Assembly (NCBI RefSeq): GCF_900155425.1
Contig: NZ_LT700190.1
Span: 727,386-791,385 of the forward strand
Source of the DNA: Parabacteroides massiliensis
GTDB lineage: Bacteria; Bacteroidota; Bacteroidia; Bacteroidales; Tannerellaceae
DNA length: 64,000 nucleotides
Reading direction: 5' to 3'
In this document: piece after piece, positions 46,224-56,015 of the stretch
How the letters are laid out: the number at the start of each line of letters is the position of its first letter
Position numbering within the stretch: position 1 is the first letter of the stretch
The notes under the pieces: generated by a model
Seen by the model: only the letters and a program-made list of their open reading frames with translations
Told to the model about the DNA's origin: nothing
The model's database searches: none
Position numbers and translations under genes: made by a program

Positions 46224-46604
46224 ATGAAAGAAAACATATTTATCTGTATCTGTTTTTCATTGTTTATGCTGTTTGGGTTTTCAAATTCAGTAAAAGCTAT
46301 AGAACCGACAGATACCATACGAGTTCATTCTGCCCGTTCATGTGTGAATATTTTTGAAAATCAGACAGTTTCATCTTCTCGTTCTATAACTGGATGTGAT
46401 TCACTTATCGTACGTGGTGTGACAGTTACAAATACGGGAAATTTAACACTTACAGCTTCAGACTATGTGGTTCTTTATGGTGCGTTCGAAGTGGTTCAAG
46501 GGGGAATTTTGAGTATTAATGAGAAAGAAGAACCTTTGATTTTTAAGTTTTCTTATGATGCGGCTGGAAATAGAACTTTAAGGCAGGCACAGATCGTTCA
46601 ATGA
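46224..46604 (+). CDS. Small secreted protein ending in a YD-like motif
   Basis: 126 residues from MKENIFICICFSLFMLFGFS, a signal peptide. The middle (CDSLIVRGVTVTNTGN, ASDYVVLYGAFEVVQGG) resembles the beta-solenoid 'coathanger' stack repeats of Bacteroidota surface proteins. The end, FSYDAAGNRTLRQAQIV, contains a YD-repeat-like YDxxGNRT motif, as in the Rhs protein encoded 16 bp downstream. It probably works with the Rhs protein; the role is unknown. Confidence 0.65.
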   Translation: MKENIFICICFSLFMLFGFSNSVKAIEPTDTIRVHSARSCVNIFENQTVSSSRSITGCDSLIVRGVTVTNTGNLTLTASDYVVLYGAFEVVQGGILSINEKEEPLIFKFSYDAAGNRTLRQAQIVQ

Positions 46605-46620
46605 AAAGATTGATAAACTT

Positions 46621-49600
46621 ATGAAAAAACATATAATATCTATACTGTTGTTCTTGGGTGTTTCTATATGTGGAATGTCTCAGAATACATCGAATATATC
46701 CGGTTCTTTCGATATTGGTCCTGTTGGTAATGCGACCTACAATATTCCTGTTGATTTGCCTCCTGGTACGGCAGGATTGAAACCAGATGTATCAATTGTC
46801 TATAATAGTTTTTCTGGAGATGGGTTTATGGGCAAAGGATTTTCTCTTTCTGCCATATCTTCTATCACACGAGTAAATACAACAGTATTTCATAGTGGTT
46901 ATATCAGCGATATAGAGTTTGATGATACGGATAAATATATGCTTGATGGTAATCGTTTGATGTATGACGGAACTACACGGCAATACAGGACGGAGATGAA
47001 CCCTTATTCACAAATAAAGATATTTTCACCGAATACATCTTCTGCTCATTTTGAAGTGCGGACAAAAGACGGATTGATTATGGAATATGGGAATACTACG
47101 GATTCCCGATTGTGTGCACAATCTCCTCACACGGATCAGGTAGCATTTTGGATGTTAAACAAGGTAAGGGATCGTGTCGGTAATTACTACACATATACTT
47201 ACGATAAAGATGAAGCAAATGGAGAAATTCGTTTGAAACAGATTGATTATACCGGAAGTACAAGTAGTATGCCTTATTGTTCAGTCAAATTTGTTTATAC
47301 AAACCGGAACTATGATGTTAATTTGAACTACATTCAGGGAAGTAAATTTAAAGAAAGTAAACTTTTGAGTGAAATTGGCATTTACTATGGTACATCATTA
47401 TATCGTAAATACTCAATGACTTATAATTATGATGGGAATGATTTCACTTATCTTTTGTCTAAAATAACAGTGACTGGCCTTAATAATGAAGCTCTCAAAC
47501 CAATTGTGTTCGATTGGTATAAGAATACAGATTATACACATGAAGAGGTTATTTATGATCAATCAACTAATGCTCAGAATTATATAGACAAAGCTTATAT
47601 CTCTTTAGGAGATTACAATGGTGACGGGAGAACGGACATTTTGGCTACACCGATGGAGGATGCCGATTGGACCGGTTGGAAATTGTTTTGTGCAGATACA
47701 GATGGAAATAAATTATCTTATTCAGGAAGCGGAACTCTTCCTGAAAGATATAAGGAACCGGTAGCAGGTGATTTTAATGGAGATGGAATTACTGATTTTT
47801 TGGCTTGCAGAGAAACTGCTCCTAAAAGCCTTGCAAATGGAGAGGAAATACCAGCTGGTATAGAAGATGTTGAGGCAAGTGCTGCTTCTGTCACTTACTA
47901 TAATTATTTTATTTATTATGGGACAGGAAGTGGTTTTAAAGCAGGCCCTGTCATTACGTCTGAATCCCGTGCTCATGGTGTCCGAGTTGCAGATTTTAAT
48001 GGAGACGGAGCAATGGACTTGTTCATCTATTATAAGGATAAAAGGGGATCTGAAGATTATAAGATATATATGTCAGGCTACTCTTCTGGAACTATGACTG
48101 CGTTTAAAACAACTTCGACAGGACGTATCCAGTCAGAGATGAACTGGGATCAAGTCGAGGTTTGGGATTTTGATGGTGACGGACTGGCTGAGATTATGAA
48201 TTTGCGGGATGATGGTTATGATTACTTGGATAATAATGGAGGAGGTTCCATGCATCGGACTCGTACCGGAAGCCTACCTACGAAAAAACACAAGATTAGT
48301 TTTGGTGATTTTAATGGTGACCGGAAAATCGATTTGTTGTTGACGGGTTGGAATAACACGGAATGGAACGAGTGGTTGACATTGTTATCAACAGGAGCCG
48401 AATTTGAGAGATATTATTTCCCTAAGAAATTTGCTGCATATTCAAAGGATATATATGTTTGTGATCTGAATGGTGATGGTTGCGATGATTTTTTTGCGGT
48501 CGATAAAACTTCAAATCAGTTGAGTGCCCTTAAATGTTTTATCGGATATGATAATGGCCGAAACTTTAAAGAATATGCAAGTGTTTATACTTATGGTTCC
48601 GACAAATGGAATTTTTATCCTATAGACACGAGAGGAGATGGCAAATTGGGATTTTTAGTCGTTTCAGCACCTTTTACCTGGAAAGGATACCAATTGTATA
48701 TGCCGAAGGCCGATTTATCCAATTTGTTGAAGACTGTAACGGATTCACATGGTAATGTGACTACTGTCTCTTATAAAAAAATGGCCGATTCTTCCGTCTA
48801 TGCGAAAACATTGCCAGTTGGAGGCTCGGCTGATGTTTCGGATTATGACTGTATGTCTTTTACTGCACCATTTAAGCTGGTTTCAAGTGTAAGTGTCAGT
48901 AACGGTATCGGAGGAATGAACACGATTTCATACAATTATGAAAATGCAAAAGTCTTTAAACGAGGACGTGGCTTTTTAGGCTTTACGAAGACGATCATGA
49001 ACGATCAAAGTACTTCGGTAAAAACAACTATTACACAAGAATTTTCTGATACCTATTGTCAGGCTGCTATAAAAAATGTGGAAAAGGTGCATGTTCCGAC
49101 AAATCGAAAATTGATGCAGTCTGACTATACGAATACGTTGACAAAGTTAGAGGATGTATATGGAACATTTGCTTATCAGGCTACATCATCCAAAGAACAA
49201 ACTTATGAACCGACCGCAAACAAACTGATTCAGTCGGTTTCAACGGATTATACCTATGATAAATATGGTAATGTATTGATGCAGACGGCTGCTTATGGAA
49301 ATGGAGATGTACAGAAAGTTACGAATACTTATAGTAATAATACGACGGATTGGATGATTGGTTTGCTGACCAGAAGCGTGAATGCCAGCACGGTGGGAGG
49401 AAATTCGTTGACAAATACAGTCGATTATGTGTATAATAATACAAACGGGTTGTTGCAAACACAAACAGTCGAACCGAATCAGGTTGCTTATAAATCGGTA
49501 ACAACTTATGCTTATGATACATTTGGAAATGTATTAACTAAAACTGTGACAGTAGGAAATACATCTCGATCTGAATCTTATACGTATGAAAACGGACGGT

Positions 49601-52581
49601 TTGTAAAAACGCACAAGGATGTGTTAGGGCAGGTTACGACTTCAGTTTATGACCCTGTCTCGGGGTTACTGTCTTCCAAGACGGATATAAACGGGGATGT
49701 AACCTCTTATACCTATGACGGGTTTGGAAAAATAAAAACGATGTCTCAAAGTTCGGCTTCCGATAATTCCATATCTACCGGTTGGACTTGGAGCAATGGC
49801 AGCCCTGCAAACTCGATGGTTTTGCGTACTGAAACAACGGGAGACGGTCAGGTCGTGAAGACTTGGTATGACGCTTTGGGACGGGAAATCCAAACGAGCC
49901 GTAAAAACTTTTCCGGTAAAGAGGTGTACACGACAACATCGTATGATGCGCAAGGGCGTGCTGTCAAAGCGTCTGAACCGTATTTTTCCGGTGGAGCATC
50001 ATCTTCTATCCAATACCACACAAGTCAATATGACGACTATGGTCGGATCAGCAAACAGATAACACCATTAGGTACGATCACATATAATTATTCAGGAAAC
50101 CAAACGACTATTGTTGATGGGACAAAAGGATATACGACTGTTCGGGAAACGGATGCCGGTGGTAAATTGAAGACAGTAACCGATCCGGGTGGTAAAATAA
50201 CCTATACTTATGGACCTACGGGTGATGTCGCCAAGGTCGTTTGCGGCTCGGCCGTTTATTCAATGGAATATGATTTGTTAGGCAGGCGTACGAAGTTGGT
50301 AGACCCCAATGCCGGGACTATCTTGTATGAATATGACGGTTGGGGAAATCTGAAGAAGCAAACGGATGCCCGCGGAGAGGTTGAAGAGTATACTTATGAA
50401 AACAGTGGTCGGCTCCAGTCATATAAAAGAGGAGCGGAAATTTTTTCTTATGCGTATGATCCTACTTATAAGGGACAGATCGGTTCGATCGCTTATGGTG
50501 GTGTCAAAACAGAGTTCCGCTATGGTACTTACGGACGGTTAGCTTCTAAAACAGAAACTGTCGATAATCGTTCTTTCCAGTTTTCATACGTTTATAATAG
50601 TAAAGGACAATTGGAAACAACGACCTACCCGAATTCGAAGTCGATAAAATACGAATATGTCAATGGCGATTTGTATAAAATAATCTGGCAACCGAGCCAA
50701 ACAACGGTTTGGCAAAAAAATGACGAAAATGCCAAAGGTCAGGTTCTGACAACTGCCTTGGGAAATGGTATGCAAGGGATTTATGCTTATAATACGATAG
50801 GGGTTCCTACGTCAATAAAGGTTGCAAAGGGAACGACATCTTTATTGAATATCGGCTATCAAAATATAGATGCCCGTGGCAATATAAAGAATCGCAACGA
50901 GCAAAACACTTCTCAAAGCGAGAATTTTACTTACGACAGTATGAACCGTTTAACGACGGGGGTAGAGTATGGCGAGAATGGTAATATCCTGTTTAAGGCA
51001 GATGTCGGAACCTATCAGTATGAGGCCTCCCATCCGCATGCGATCAGCAGCCTTTCTCCCACATCTAATGAAGTGTTACCGAAATTGGATTTATCCGTGA
51101 CTTATAACAGTGTCCGCTTGCCGGTACGACTTTCCGAAGGGAATAAGACTTATACGCTGACCTATAATGGTGAGAATAGTCGTGTGAAAAGCCAATTTGT
51201 ACAGAATGGTTCGACCGTATTTACTAAATACTACTGTGGGCCGTATGAAGAAATCCAAAAAGGCGGGACGACTCGTAAAAATTACTATATTTACGGCGAT
51301 GGACAGATTGTGGCTGTTTATACGGAAGGAACGTCCGATGCCGGAATGTATTATTTCCATAACGACCATTTGGGATCTCCCTGGTTGATAACCAATGCTT
51401 CCGGAAACGAAGTGCAGCGACTGAACTTTAATGCTTGGGGGCTTAGGCGCGATGCTACGAATTGGGATAATTATTCCGATTTGCCGGAGATGAAGTTCGA
51501 CCGTGGTTTCACAGGACATGAACATCTGGAAATGTTTGGCTTGATCAACATGAATGCGCGTTTGTATGATCCTGTGTTAGGACGTTTTCTAAGTCCGGAT
51601 CCAGTTATCCAGGTTCCGGAGTTTACGCAGTCTTATAATGGATATTCGTATGCGTTGAATAATCCGTTGTCATATACGGATCCGAATGGAGAGTTTCTAT
51701 TTACGGCTTTAATCCCAGGAGTTGGAGTTTTTTTAGATGCTATGCTTGTCGGAGCTGCTGTCGGAGCAGTCAGTGGTGGAGTAAAAAGTGTGTTACAAGG
51801 GCAGAATTTCTGGGGTGGAGCATGGAAAGGAGCTATAACTGGTGGAGTAGGAGGGCTGATGGGACCAATTGGTGGAGCTGGTTTGAGTTTTGCAGCCAAT
51901 GTGGGACTTGGTGCGGCTCAGGGAACATTAGTTGGAGCTATAGATGCTGCTTTGTGGGGAACCAATATGGGTAAAGGAATGTTGTGGGGATGTATTTCCG
52001 GTGCCTCTTTTGCCGCATTAACATCTGATAATATGAAAAATATGGTGAAAGGAAAAGGTTTTAAATCGAATCAAGGTGTATTCACAGATTTCGCAGCTGG
52101 AAAATATACAGTGGAAGGAAGTGCTTGGCAGCAGGATGCTTTGGATTATTTTGGGTTTAAAGGGGAGTATGATCCAAATAATGATCTATTTAAAAAACAT
52201 GGAGTTAATCCTGCAGTGACAAATCCACGAACAGGAGAAATCTTTTATCATGATGCCCCATTTGGAAAGAACTATGACTATTTAAAATTTGTAGCTGAAC
52301 ATGAAGGAATGCATGCTCGTAATGTTCTCTCTGGAAAATATATTGATGTTGAAATTACAGTTGAAGTAAAGGGTATGGAAGAATGGGATGTGTATATGAA
52401 TAACTATCGAAATCAAGGTTTATATCCTAAACATGGTGTACGTGATTTAGTGGAGAGGATTAGACGTTATGGAACTAATGCGGGGTTATATGGTCCACAA
52501 GTTACTCCTAATGGATATTTTATGACTGATTTTGTTACAAAACCTTGGCATAAAATTTATAAAATACCGAGAAGATGGTGA
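46621..52581 (+). CDS. Giant secreted Rhs/YD-repeat protein with SpvB-like N-terminus and HExxH tip
   Basis: 1986 residues with signal peptide MKKHIISILLFLGVSICGMS. Order: SpvB/TcdB-like segment (about 25-290, VGNATYNIPVDLPPGTAG), FG-GAP/VCBS repeats (about 330-630, e.g. DYNGDGRTDILAT, DFNGDGITDFLAC), YD repeats (about 880-1550), and the Rhs core (FHNDHLGSPW near 1579, then ARLYDPVLGRFLSPDP and DPNGE near 1690). The tip after 1690 is a Gly-rich hydrophobic stretch followed by a unique domain with HEGMH at 1894-1898, a zinc-metallopeptidase HExxH pattern. This fits a polymorphic toxin shell with a variable effector. The next gene overlaps its stop and is the likely immunity gene. Confidence 0.88.
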   Translation: MKKHIISILLFLGVSICGMSQNTSNISGSFDIGPVGNATYNIPVDLPPGTAGLKPDVSIVYNSFSGDGFMGKGFSLSAISSITRVNTTVFHSGYISDIEFDDTDKYMLDGNRLMYDGTTRQYRTEMNPYSQIKIFSPNTSSAHFEVRTKDGLIMEYGNTTDSRLCAQSPHTDQVAFWMLNKVRDRVGNYYTYTYDKDEANGEIRLKQIDYTGSTSSMPYCSVKFVYTNRNYDVNLNYIQGSKFKESKLLSEIGIYYGTSLYRKYSMTYNYDGNDFTYLLSKITVTGLNNEALKPIVFDWYKNTDYTHEEVIYDQSTNAQNYIDKAYISLGDYNGDGRTDILATPMEDADWTGWKLFCADTDGNKLSYSGSGTLPERYKEPVAGDFNGDGITDFLACRETAPKSLANGEEIPAGIEDVEASAASVTYYNYFIYYGTGSGFKAGPVITSESRAHGVRVADFNGDGAMDLFIYYKDKRGSEDYKIYMSGYSSGTMTAFKTTSTGRIQSEMNWDQVEVWDFDGDGLAEIMNLRDDGYDYLDNNGGGSMHRTRTGSLPTKKHKISFGDFNGDRKIDLLLTGWNNTEWNEWLTLLSTGAEFERYYFPKKFAAYSKDIYVCDLNGDGCDDFFAVDKTSNQLSALKCFIGYDNGRNFKEYASVYTYGSDKWNFYPIDTRGDGKLGFLVVSAPFTWKGYQLYMPKADLSNLLKTVTDSHGNVTTVSYKKMADSSVYAKTLPVGGSADVSDYDCMSFTAPFKLVSSVSVSNGIGGMNTISYNYENAKVFKRGRGFLGFTKTIMNDQSTSVKTTITQEFSDTYCQAAIKNVEKVHVPTNRKLMQSDYTNTLTKLEDVYGTFAYQATSSKEQTYEPTANKLIQSVSTDYTYDKYGNVLMQTAAYGNGDVQKVTNTYSNNTTDWMIGLLTRSVNASTVGGNSLTNTVDYVYNNTNGLLQTQTVEPNQVAYKSVTTYAYDTFGNVLTKTVTVGNTSRSESYTYENGRFVKTHKDVLGQVTTSVYDPVSGLLSSKTDINGDVTSYTYDGFGKIKTMSQSSASDNSISTGWTWSNGSPANSMVLRTETTGDGQVVKTWYDALGREIQTSRKNFSGKEVYTTTSYDAQGRAVKASEPYFSGGASSSIQYHTSQYDDYGRISKQITPLGTITYNYSGNQTTIVDGTKGYTTVRETDAGGKLKTVTDPGGKITYTYGPTGDVAKVVCGSAVYSMEYDLLGRRTKLVDPNAGTILYEYDGWGNLKKQTDARGEVEEYTYENSGRLQSYKRGAEIFSYAYDPTYKGQIGSIAYGGVKTEFRYGTYGRLASKTETVDNRSFQFSYVYNSKGQLETTTYPNSKSIKYEYVNGDLYKIIWQPSQTTVWQKNDENAKGQVLTTALGNGMQGIYAYNTIGVPTSIKVAKGTTSLLNIGYQNIDARGNIKNRNEQNTSQSENFTYDSMNRLTTGVEYGENGNILFKADVGTYQYEASHPHAISSLSPTSNEVLPKLDLSVTYNSVRLPVRLSEGNKTYTLTYNGENSRVKSQFVQNGSTVFTKYYCGPYEEIQKGGTTRKNYYIYGDGQIVAVYTEGTSDAGMYYFHNDHLGSPWLITNASGNEVQRLNFNAWGLRRDATNWDNYSDLPEMKFDRGFTGHEHLEMFGLINMNARLYDPVLGRFLSPDPVIQVPEFTQSYNGYSYALNNPLSYTDPNGEFLFTALIPGVGVFLDAMLVGAAVGAVSGGVKSVLQGQNFWGGAWKGAITGGVGGLMGPIGGAGLSFAANVGLGAAQGTLVGAIDAALWGTNMGKGMLWGCISGASFAALTSDNMKNMVKGKGFKSNQGVFTDFAAGKYTVEGSAWQQDALDYFGFKGEYDPNNDLFKKHGVNPAVTNPRTGEIFYHDAPFGKNYDYLKFVAEHEGMHARNVLSGKYIDVEITVEVKGMEEWDVYMNNYRNQGLYPKHGVRDLVERIRRYGTNAGLYGPQVTPNGYFMTDFVTKPWHKIYKIPRRW
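50655..51680 (+). repeat. Rhs core repeat, copy 1 (within the full-length gene)
   Basis: About 1,026 bp nearly identical to 53254-54280. The match begins at ATATGTCAATGGCGATTTG and ends where the two genes diverge, just before codons for DPNGE. It is the stretch in which homologous recombination could swap the C-terminal tips. Confidence 0.9.
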
Positions 52582-53066
52582 AAATAGAACTTGTAATTTT
52601 AATTTCAATTATCAATTTGTTTAGTTGCTTTTCGCGAAAGATTGATAATTATCTAAAACTTACTGTATCTGCAATGTCGGATACGGTAAGTTATGGTGAT
52701 TCTCTGCAATTGGATATTATCTTTGAGAATATATCAGATAAAGAGTGCTTGTTTTATCCGAAGGCTAATTTGATATTGGAAAATAATGATATAATTGAAA
52801 TTTTAGGTATAGATGATAATAGATTTTATGAAATAAATAATGTAATTGATTTAACTTTTATTCAAAAAATACCACCTAAACATAGATATAAAATGACTTA
52901 TTTTATATCTGTAGATTCTTTGTATTTATCTAAAGGAGAAAATACTTTGTTTTTGAGCTATATTTTTAGACGAAAATATAGTGATAAATTTAAATATAAA
53001 TATGTAAATAAGAGGTCTCTTTATGGAAGATTAAAAAGTAATTTGTTTATGTTGTATGTGGAATAA
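52575..53066 (+). CDS. Candidate immunity lipoprotein for the first Rhs tip
   Basis: 163 residues. ATG overlaps the Rhs stop (ATGGTGA at 52575-52581), the usual toxin/immunity coupling. The N-terminus MVKIELVILISIINLFSC gives a lipobox (LFSC), so it would be membrane-anchored in the periplasm or on the surface. The mature part looks like a beta-sandwich (LQLDIIFENISDKECLFYP, KHRYKMTYFISVDSLYLSKG). No known family is recognised; immunity is inferred from position, size and low GC. Confidence 0.65.
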   Translation: MVKIELVILISIINLFSCFSRKIDNYLKLTVSAMSDTVSYGDSLQLDIIFENISDKECLFYPKANLILENNDIIEILGIDDNRFYEINNVIDLTFIQKIPPKHRYKMTYFISVDSLYLSKGENTLFLSYIFRRKYSDKFKYKYVNKRSLYGRLKSNLFMLYVE

Positions 53067-53079
53067 TGGAAATAAAGGA

Positions 53080-53254
53080 ATGGAGACCCCCTTGTTTATA
53101 ATATTCATTGCCTTTAAAGGGGGAATTCAGAACGATTTGTTAATATCTCGGATTTCAAGTTCTTCTATGTTTAAGGATGATTCTTTGTTTTATGATTATT
53201 TTTACCATGATGTGGTAATTAGGAGTTTATCGTATGATTTTGATGATATTGAAA
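53080..53254 (+). pseudogene. 5' fragment of an immunity-type gene, fused to an Rhs core
   Basis: It starts METPLFIIFIAFKGG and runs to FYHDVVIRSLSYDFDDIE, where the frame is cut at the Rhs core junction. Bases 53189-53254 match 61716-61781 almost exactly, the beginning of the broken gene at 61704. The rest of the gene is missing here, so this is the left scar of a recombination that brought in the second Rhs module. Confidence 0.7.
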
Positions 53255-55237
53255 TATGTCAATGGCGATTTGTATAAAATAATCTGGCAGCCGAATCAAA
53301 CAACGGTTTGGCAAAAAAATGACGAAAATGCCAAAGGTCAGGTTCTGACAACTGCTTTGGGAAATGGTATGCAAGGGATTTATGCTTATAATACGATAGG
53401 GGTTCCTACGTCGATAAAGGCTGCAAAGGGAACGACATCTTTATTGAATATCGGCTATCAAAATATAGATGCCCGTGGCAATATAAAGAATCGCAACGAG
53501 CAAAGCACTTCCCAAAGCGAGAATTTTACTTACGACAGTATGAACCGTTTAACGACGGGGGTAGAGTATGGCGAGAATGGTAATATCCTGTTCAAGGCAG
53601 ATGCCGGAACCTATCAGTATGAGGCCTCCCATCCGCATGCGATCAGCAGTCTTTCTCCCACTTCCAATGAAGTGTTACCCAAATTGGATTTATCCGTGAC
53701 TTATAACAGTGTCCGTTTGCCGGTACGACTTTCCGAAGGAAATAAGGTTTATACGCTGACCTATAATGGCGAGAATAGTCGTGTGAAAAGCCAATATGTG
53801 CAGAATGGTTCGACCGTATTTACCAAATATTACTGTGGGCCGTATGAAGAAATCCAAAAAGGCGGGACGACTCGTAAAAATTACTATATTTACGGCGATG
53901 GACAGATTGTGGCTGTTTATACGGAAGGAACGTCCGATGCCAGAATGTATTATTTCCATAACGACCATTTGGGATCTCCCTGGTTGATAACCAATGCTTC
54001 CGGAAACGAAGTGCAGCGACTGAACTTTAATGCTTGGGGGCGTAGGCGCGATGCTACGAATTGGGATAATTATTCCGATTTGCTGGAGATGAAGTTCGAT
54101 CGTGGTTTCACAGGACATGAACATTTGGAAATGTTCGGCTTGATCAACATGAATGCGCGTTTGTATGATCCTGTGTTAGGACGTTTTCTAAGTCCGGATC
54201 CAGTTATCCAGGTTCCGGAGTTTACGCAGTCTTATAATGGATATTCGTATGCGTTGAATAATCCGTTGTCGTATAAAGATCCTAATGGGGAAAGTTTTAT
54301 ACTTGTAGCAGCTATTATTAGTGGTTGGATCGGTATGGGTACGGCAATGGTTTCCAGTGATAAGAGTGGCTGGGGATTGGCTGGAGATATGATGAAGGGC
54401 TTGTTTGTCGGTGCAGCTTCGGGGGCTGCAGGTGCTTGGGCAGGTGGTGCTGTGGCAGGATCGATAACGGCAGGGGGATTTATCCAAGGAAGTTTGACTG
54501 GTTTAGCTGGTGGTTTCAGTAGTGGTTTTGTTGGTTGTTCAGGAAATGCATGGTTATCTGGTTCAGGTTTTGGTTCAGGTTTGAAAGCTGGACTAATAGG
54601 TGGTGCTATAAAAGGAGCGATTCAGGCTGTAACTCAAGGATTGATCCGTGGTTTTACGGATATGGCGAAAGGGTATAGTTTTTGGGATGGATCTAAATAT
54701 TATAATTTTACATTAACATCAGAAGATATTAGTAAGATTGCAGAAATGTATGATACCAGCCATTCTGAATTTAATGATATATCTTTGAAAGATAGGATGT
54801 ATAGTGAATTTGGTATATCAGAAGGTGATTACGGAATAAAATCAATAACGACTAAAGCGGGAAAGTATGGAATGGATAGTAAGGGATTCTACATAGATAA
54901 GGGAACGAGTGCAAAAGTTGGCGGCTATGTGAAATCTATTTCAGGTAAATTGGGATCAGAATTACATATCTCTCCTGTTTATGCAAATAATAATAATGAC
55001 TTGTTATTTAGAGCAGTTGCCGGGCATGAGCTGGTTCATGCTTATCATCATTCGGTTTTTACGAATGTAATACCAGCTTTTACAGAAAGTGTTGCATATC
55101 AATATACAATGAATGTATATCAATCGGCAGGAATGATTTCTGATGCAATGAGAACGATGATGGCTATGCCATCTTATTCTGTTCCTCATCCAGCCTCTTA
55201 TAAATTACCATTTTCATTTTTATCTAAAATATATTAG
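53234..55237 (+). CDS. Orphan Rhs module: core plus a different HExxH tip, no secretion signal
   Basis: 667 residues read from the ATG at 53234, which lies inside the immunity fragment. The first residues come from that fragment and Rhs core sequence begins at about residue 8 (YVNGDLYKIIWQP). Core landmarks FHNDHLGSPW and ARLYDPVLGRFLSPDP are intact. After DPNGE the tip is new: a Gly/Ala-rich stretch (about 360-460), then a domain with GHELVHAYHH (HELVH at 598-602) and a possible third ligand in FTES. It lacks signal peptide, SpvB and FG-GAP parts, so it is likely a silent cassette that can replace the first tip by recombination. The next gene follows by 1 bp. Confidence 0.75.
   Translation: MILMILKYVNGDLYKIIWQPNQTTVWQKNDENAKGQVLTTALGNGMQGIYAYNTIGVPTSIKAAKGTTSLLNIGYQNIDARGNIKNRNEQSTSQSENFTYDSMNRLTTGVEYGENGNILFKADAGTYQYEASHPHAISSLSPTSNEVLPKLDLSVTYNSVRLPVRLSEGNKVYTLTYNGENSRVKSQYVQNGSTVFTKYYCGPYEEIQKGGTTRKNYYIYGDGQIVAVYTEGTSDARMYYFHNDHLGSPWLITNASGNEVQRLNFNAWGRRRDATNWDNYSDLLEMKFDRGFTGHEHLEMFGLINMNARLYDPVLGRFLSPDPVIQVPEFTQSYNGYSYALNNPLSYKDPNGESFILVAAIISGWIGMGTAMVSSDKSGWGLAGDMMKGLFVGAASGAAGAWAGGAVAGSITAGGFIQGSLTGLAGGFSSGFVGCSGNAWLSGSGFGSGLKAGLIGGAIKGAIQAVTQGLIRGFTDMAKGYSFWDGSKYYNFTLTSEDISKIAEMYDTSHSEFNDISLKDRMYSEFGISEGDYGIKSITTKAGKYGMDSKGFYIDKGTSAKVGGYVKSISGKLGSELHISPVYANNNNDLLFRAVAGHELVHAYHHSVFTNVIPAFTESVAYQYTMNVYQSAGMISDAMRTMMAMPSYSVPHPASYKLPFSFLSKIY
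53254..54280 (+). repeat. Rhs core repeat, copy 2 (orphan module)
   Basis: Nearly identical to 50655-51680, with a small number of mostly single-base differences. The left edge coincides with the end of an immunity-gene fragment, which shows the module was inserted or recombined into that gene. Confidence 0.9.
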
Positions 55238-55238
55238 T

Positions 55239-55949
55239 ATGAATCTATTTATATTGGCTCTTTTGTTTTTTTGCAATTTTTCTTTGGTAGCTACGGAAAA
55301 ATTAGTGTATGTCTATTCTAATAATGGTACAGATGTAATATTAGTTTTGTCGGGAAAAGATCAGTATTATATAGAAATGATAAAACAGAAAAGTTTAGAT
55401 ATGATAGAATCCAGGCCATTGTCATATGGCAGGTTCAGAATGAAACATGATAGTCTATTTTTAAAAGAAAGAAATGGATGTGTAATGACTTTTCAGAAAA
55501 AGGATGATTGTATCATTCCAATTAGAACGTATGTGGGATTAAAACAAATGAAATTTGTCTTCCAAAAGTATGGTTCTATTTCTGAACCTGAACCAAAAGA
55601 TGTTTTGGAAACATGTACTCGTGACATGAGTCAGGAACTGATACCTTTACGATTCGGGGCATATTATACGGCTTCAGGATTAAAGATCGTTATACATCCC
55701 GATAATAGGTATGAATTGTCTATTAGTGAAACTCGATTTGTATTTCCGGGTAACGGTATGAAGCCTTATGAAAAAGAGTTTATAATAGGGTATTCACGAG
55801 GCAAATGGTTTCGTGAACATAATATTCTATATTTTCAGGATTTAGATATGGAATGTGTATTTAGTGCTGATATAAAATCGTTTGCTATAGATAATATAAC
55901 TATGCCATTGGCAGAAAATTGGAGGTTTGATCTAAAAAGAGAAGATTAG
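55239..55949 (+). CDS. Candidate immunity protein for the orphan tip (island paralogue family, member 1)
   Basis: 236 residues, signal peptide MNLFILALLFFCNFSLVA. It begins 1 bp after the orphan Rhs stop. It is the most diverged member of a five-member family here: LSYGRFRMKHDSLFL, then MTFQKKDD and KFVFQKYG, then IPLRFGAYY, then GKWFREHNILYFQDLDMECVF. No known domain is recognised. The exported form would protect the periplasm or surface. Its first 110 bp are duplicated at 61528. Confidence 0.65.
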   Translation: MNLFILALLFFCNFSLVATEKLVYVYSNNGTDVILVLSGKDQYYIEMIKQKSLDMIESRPLSYGRFRMKHDSLFLKERNGCVMTFQKKDDCIIPIRTYVGLKQMKFVFQKYGSISEPEPKDVLETCTRDMSQELIPLRFGAYYTASGLKIVIHPDNRYELSISETRFVFPGNGMKPYEKEFIIGYSRGKWFREHNILYFQDLDMECVFSADIKSFAIDNITMPLAENWRFDLKRED

Positions 55950-56015
55950 CATGATTGTCACAATAATTTAGCAATTAGTTAAATATATATTTAGGTAGAA
56001 TGTAAAATATTTTAT

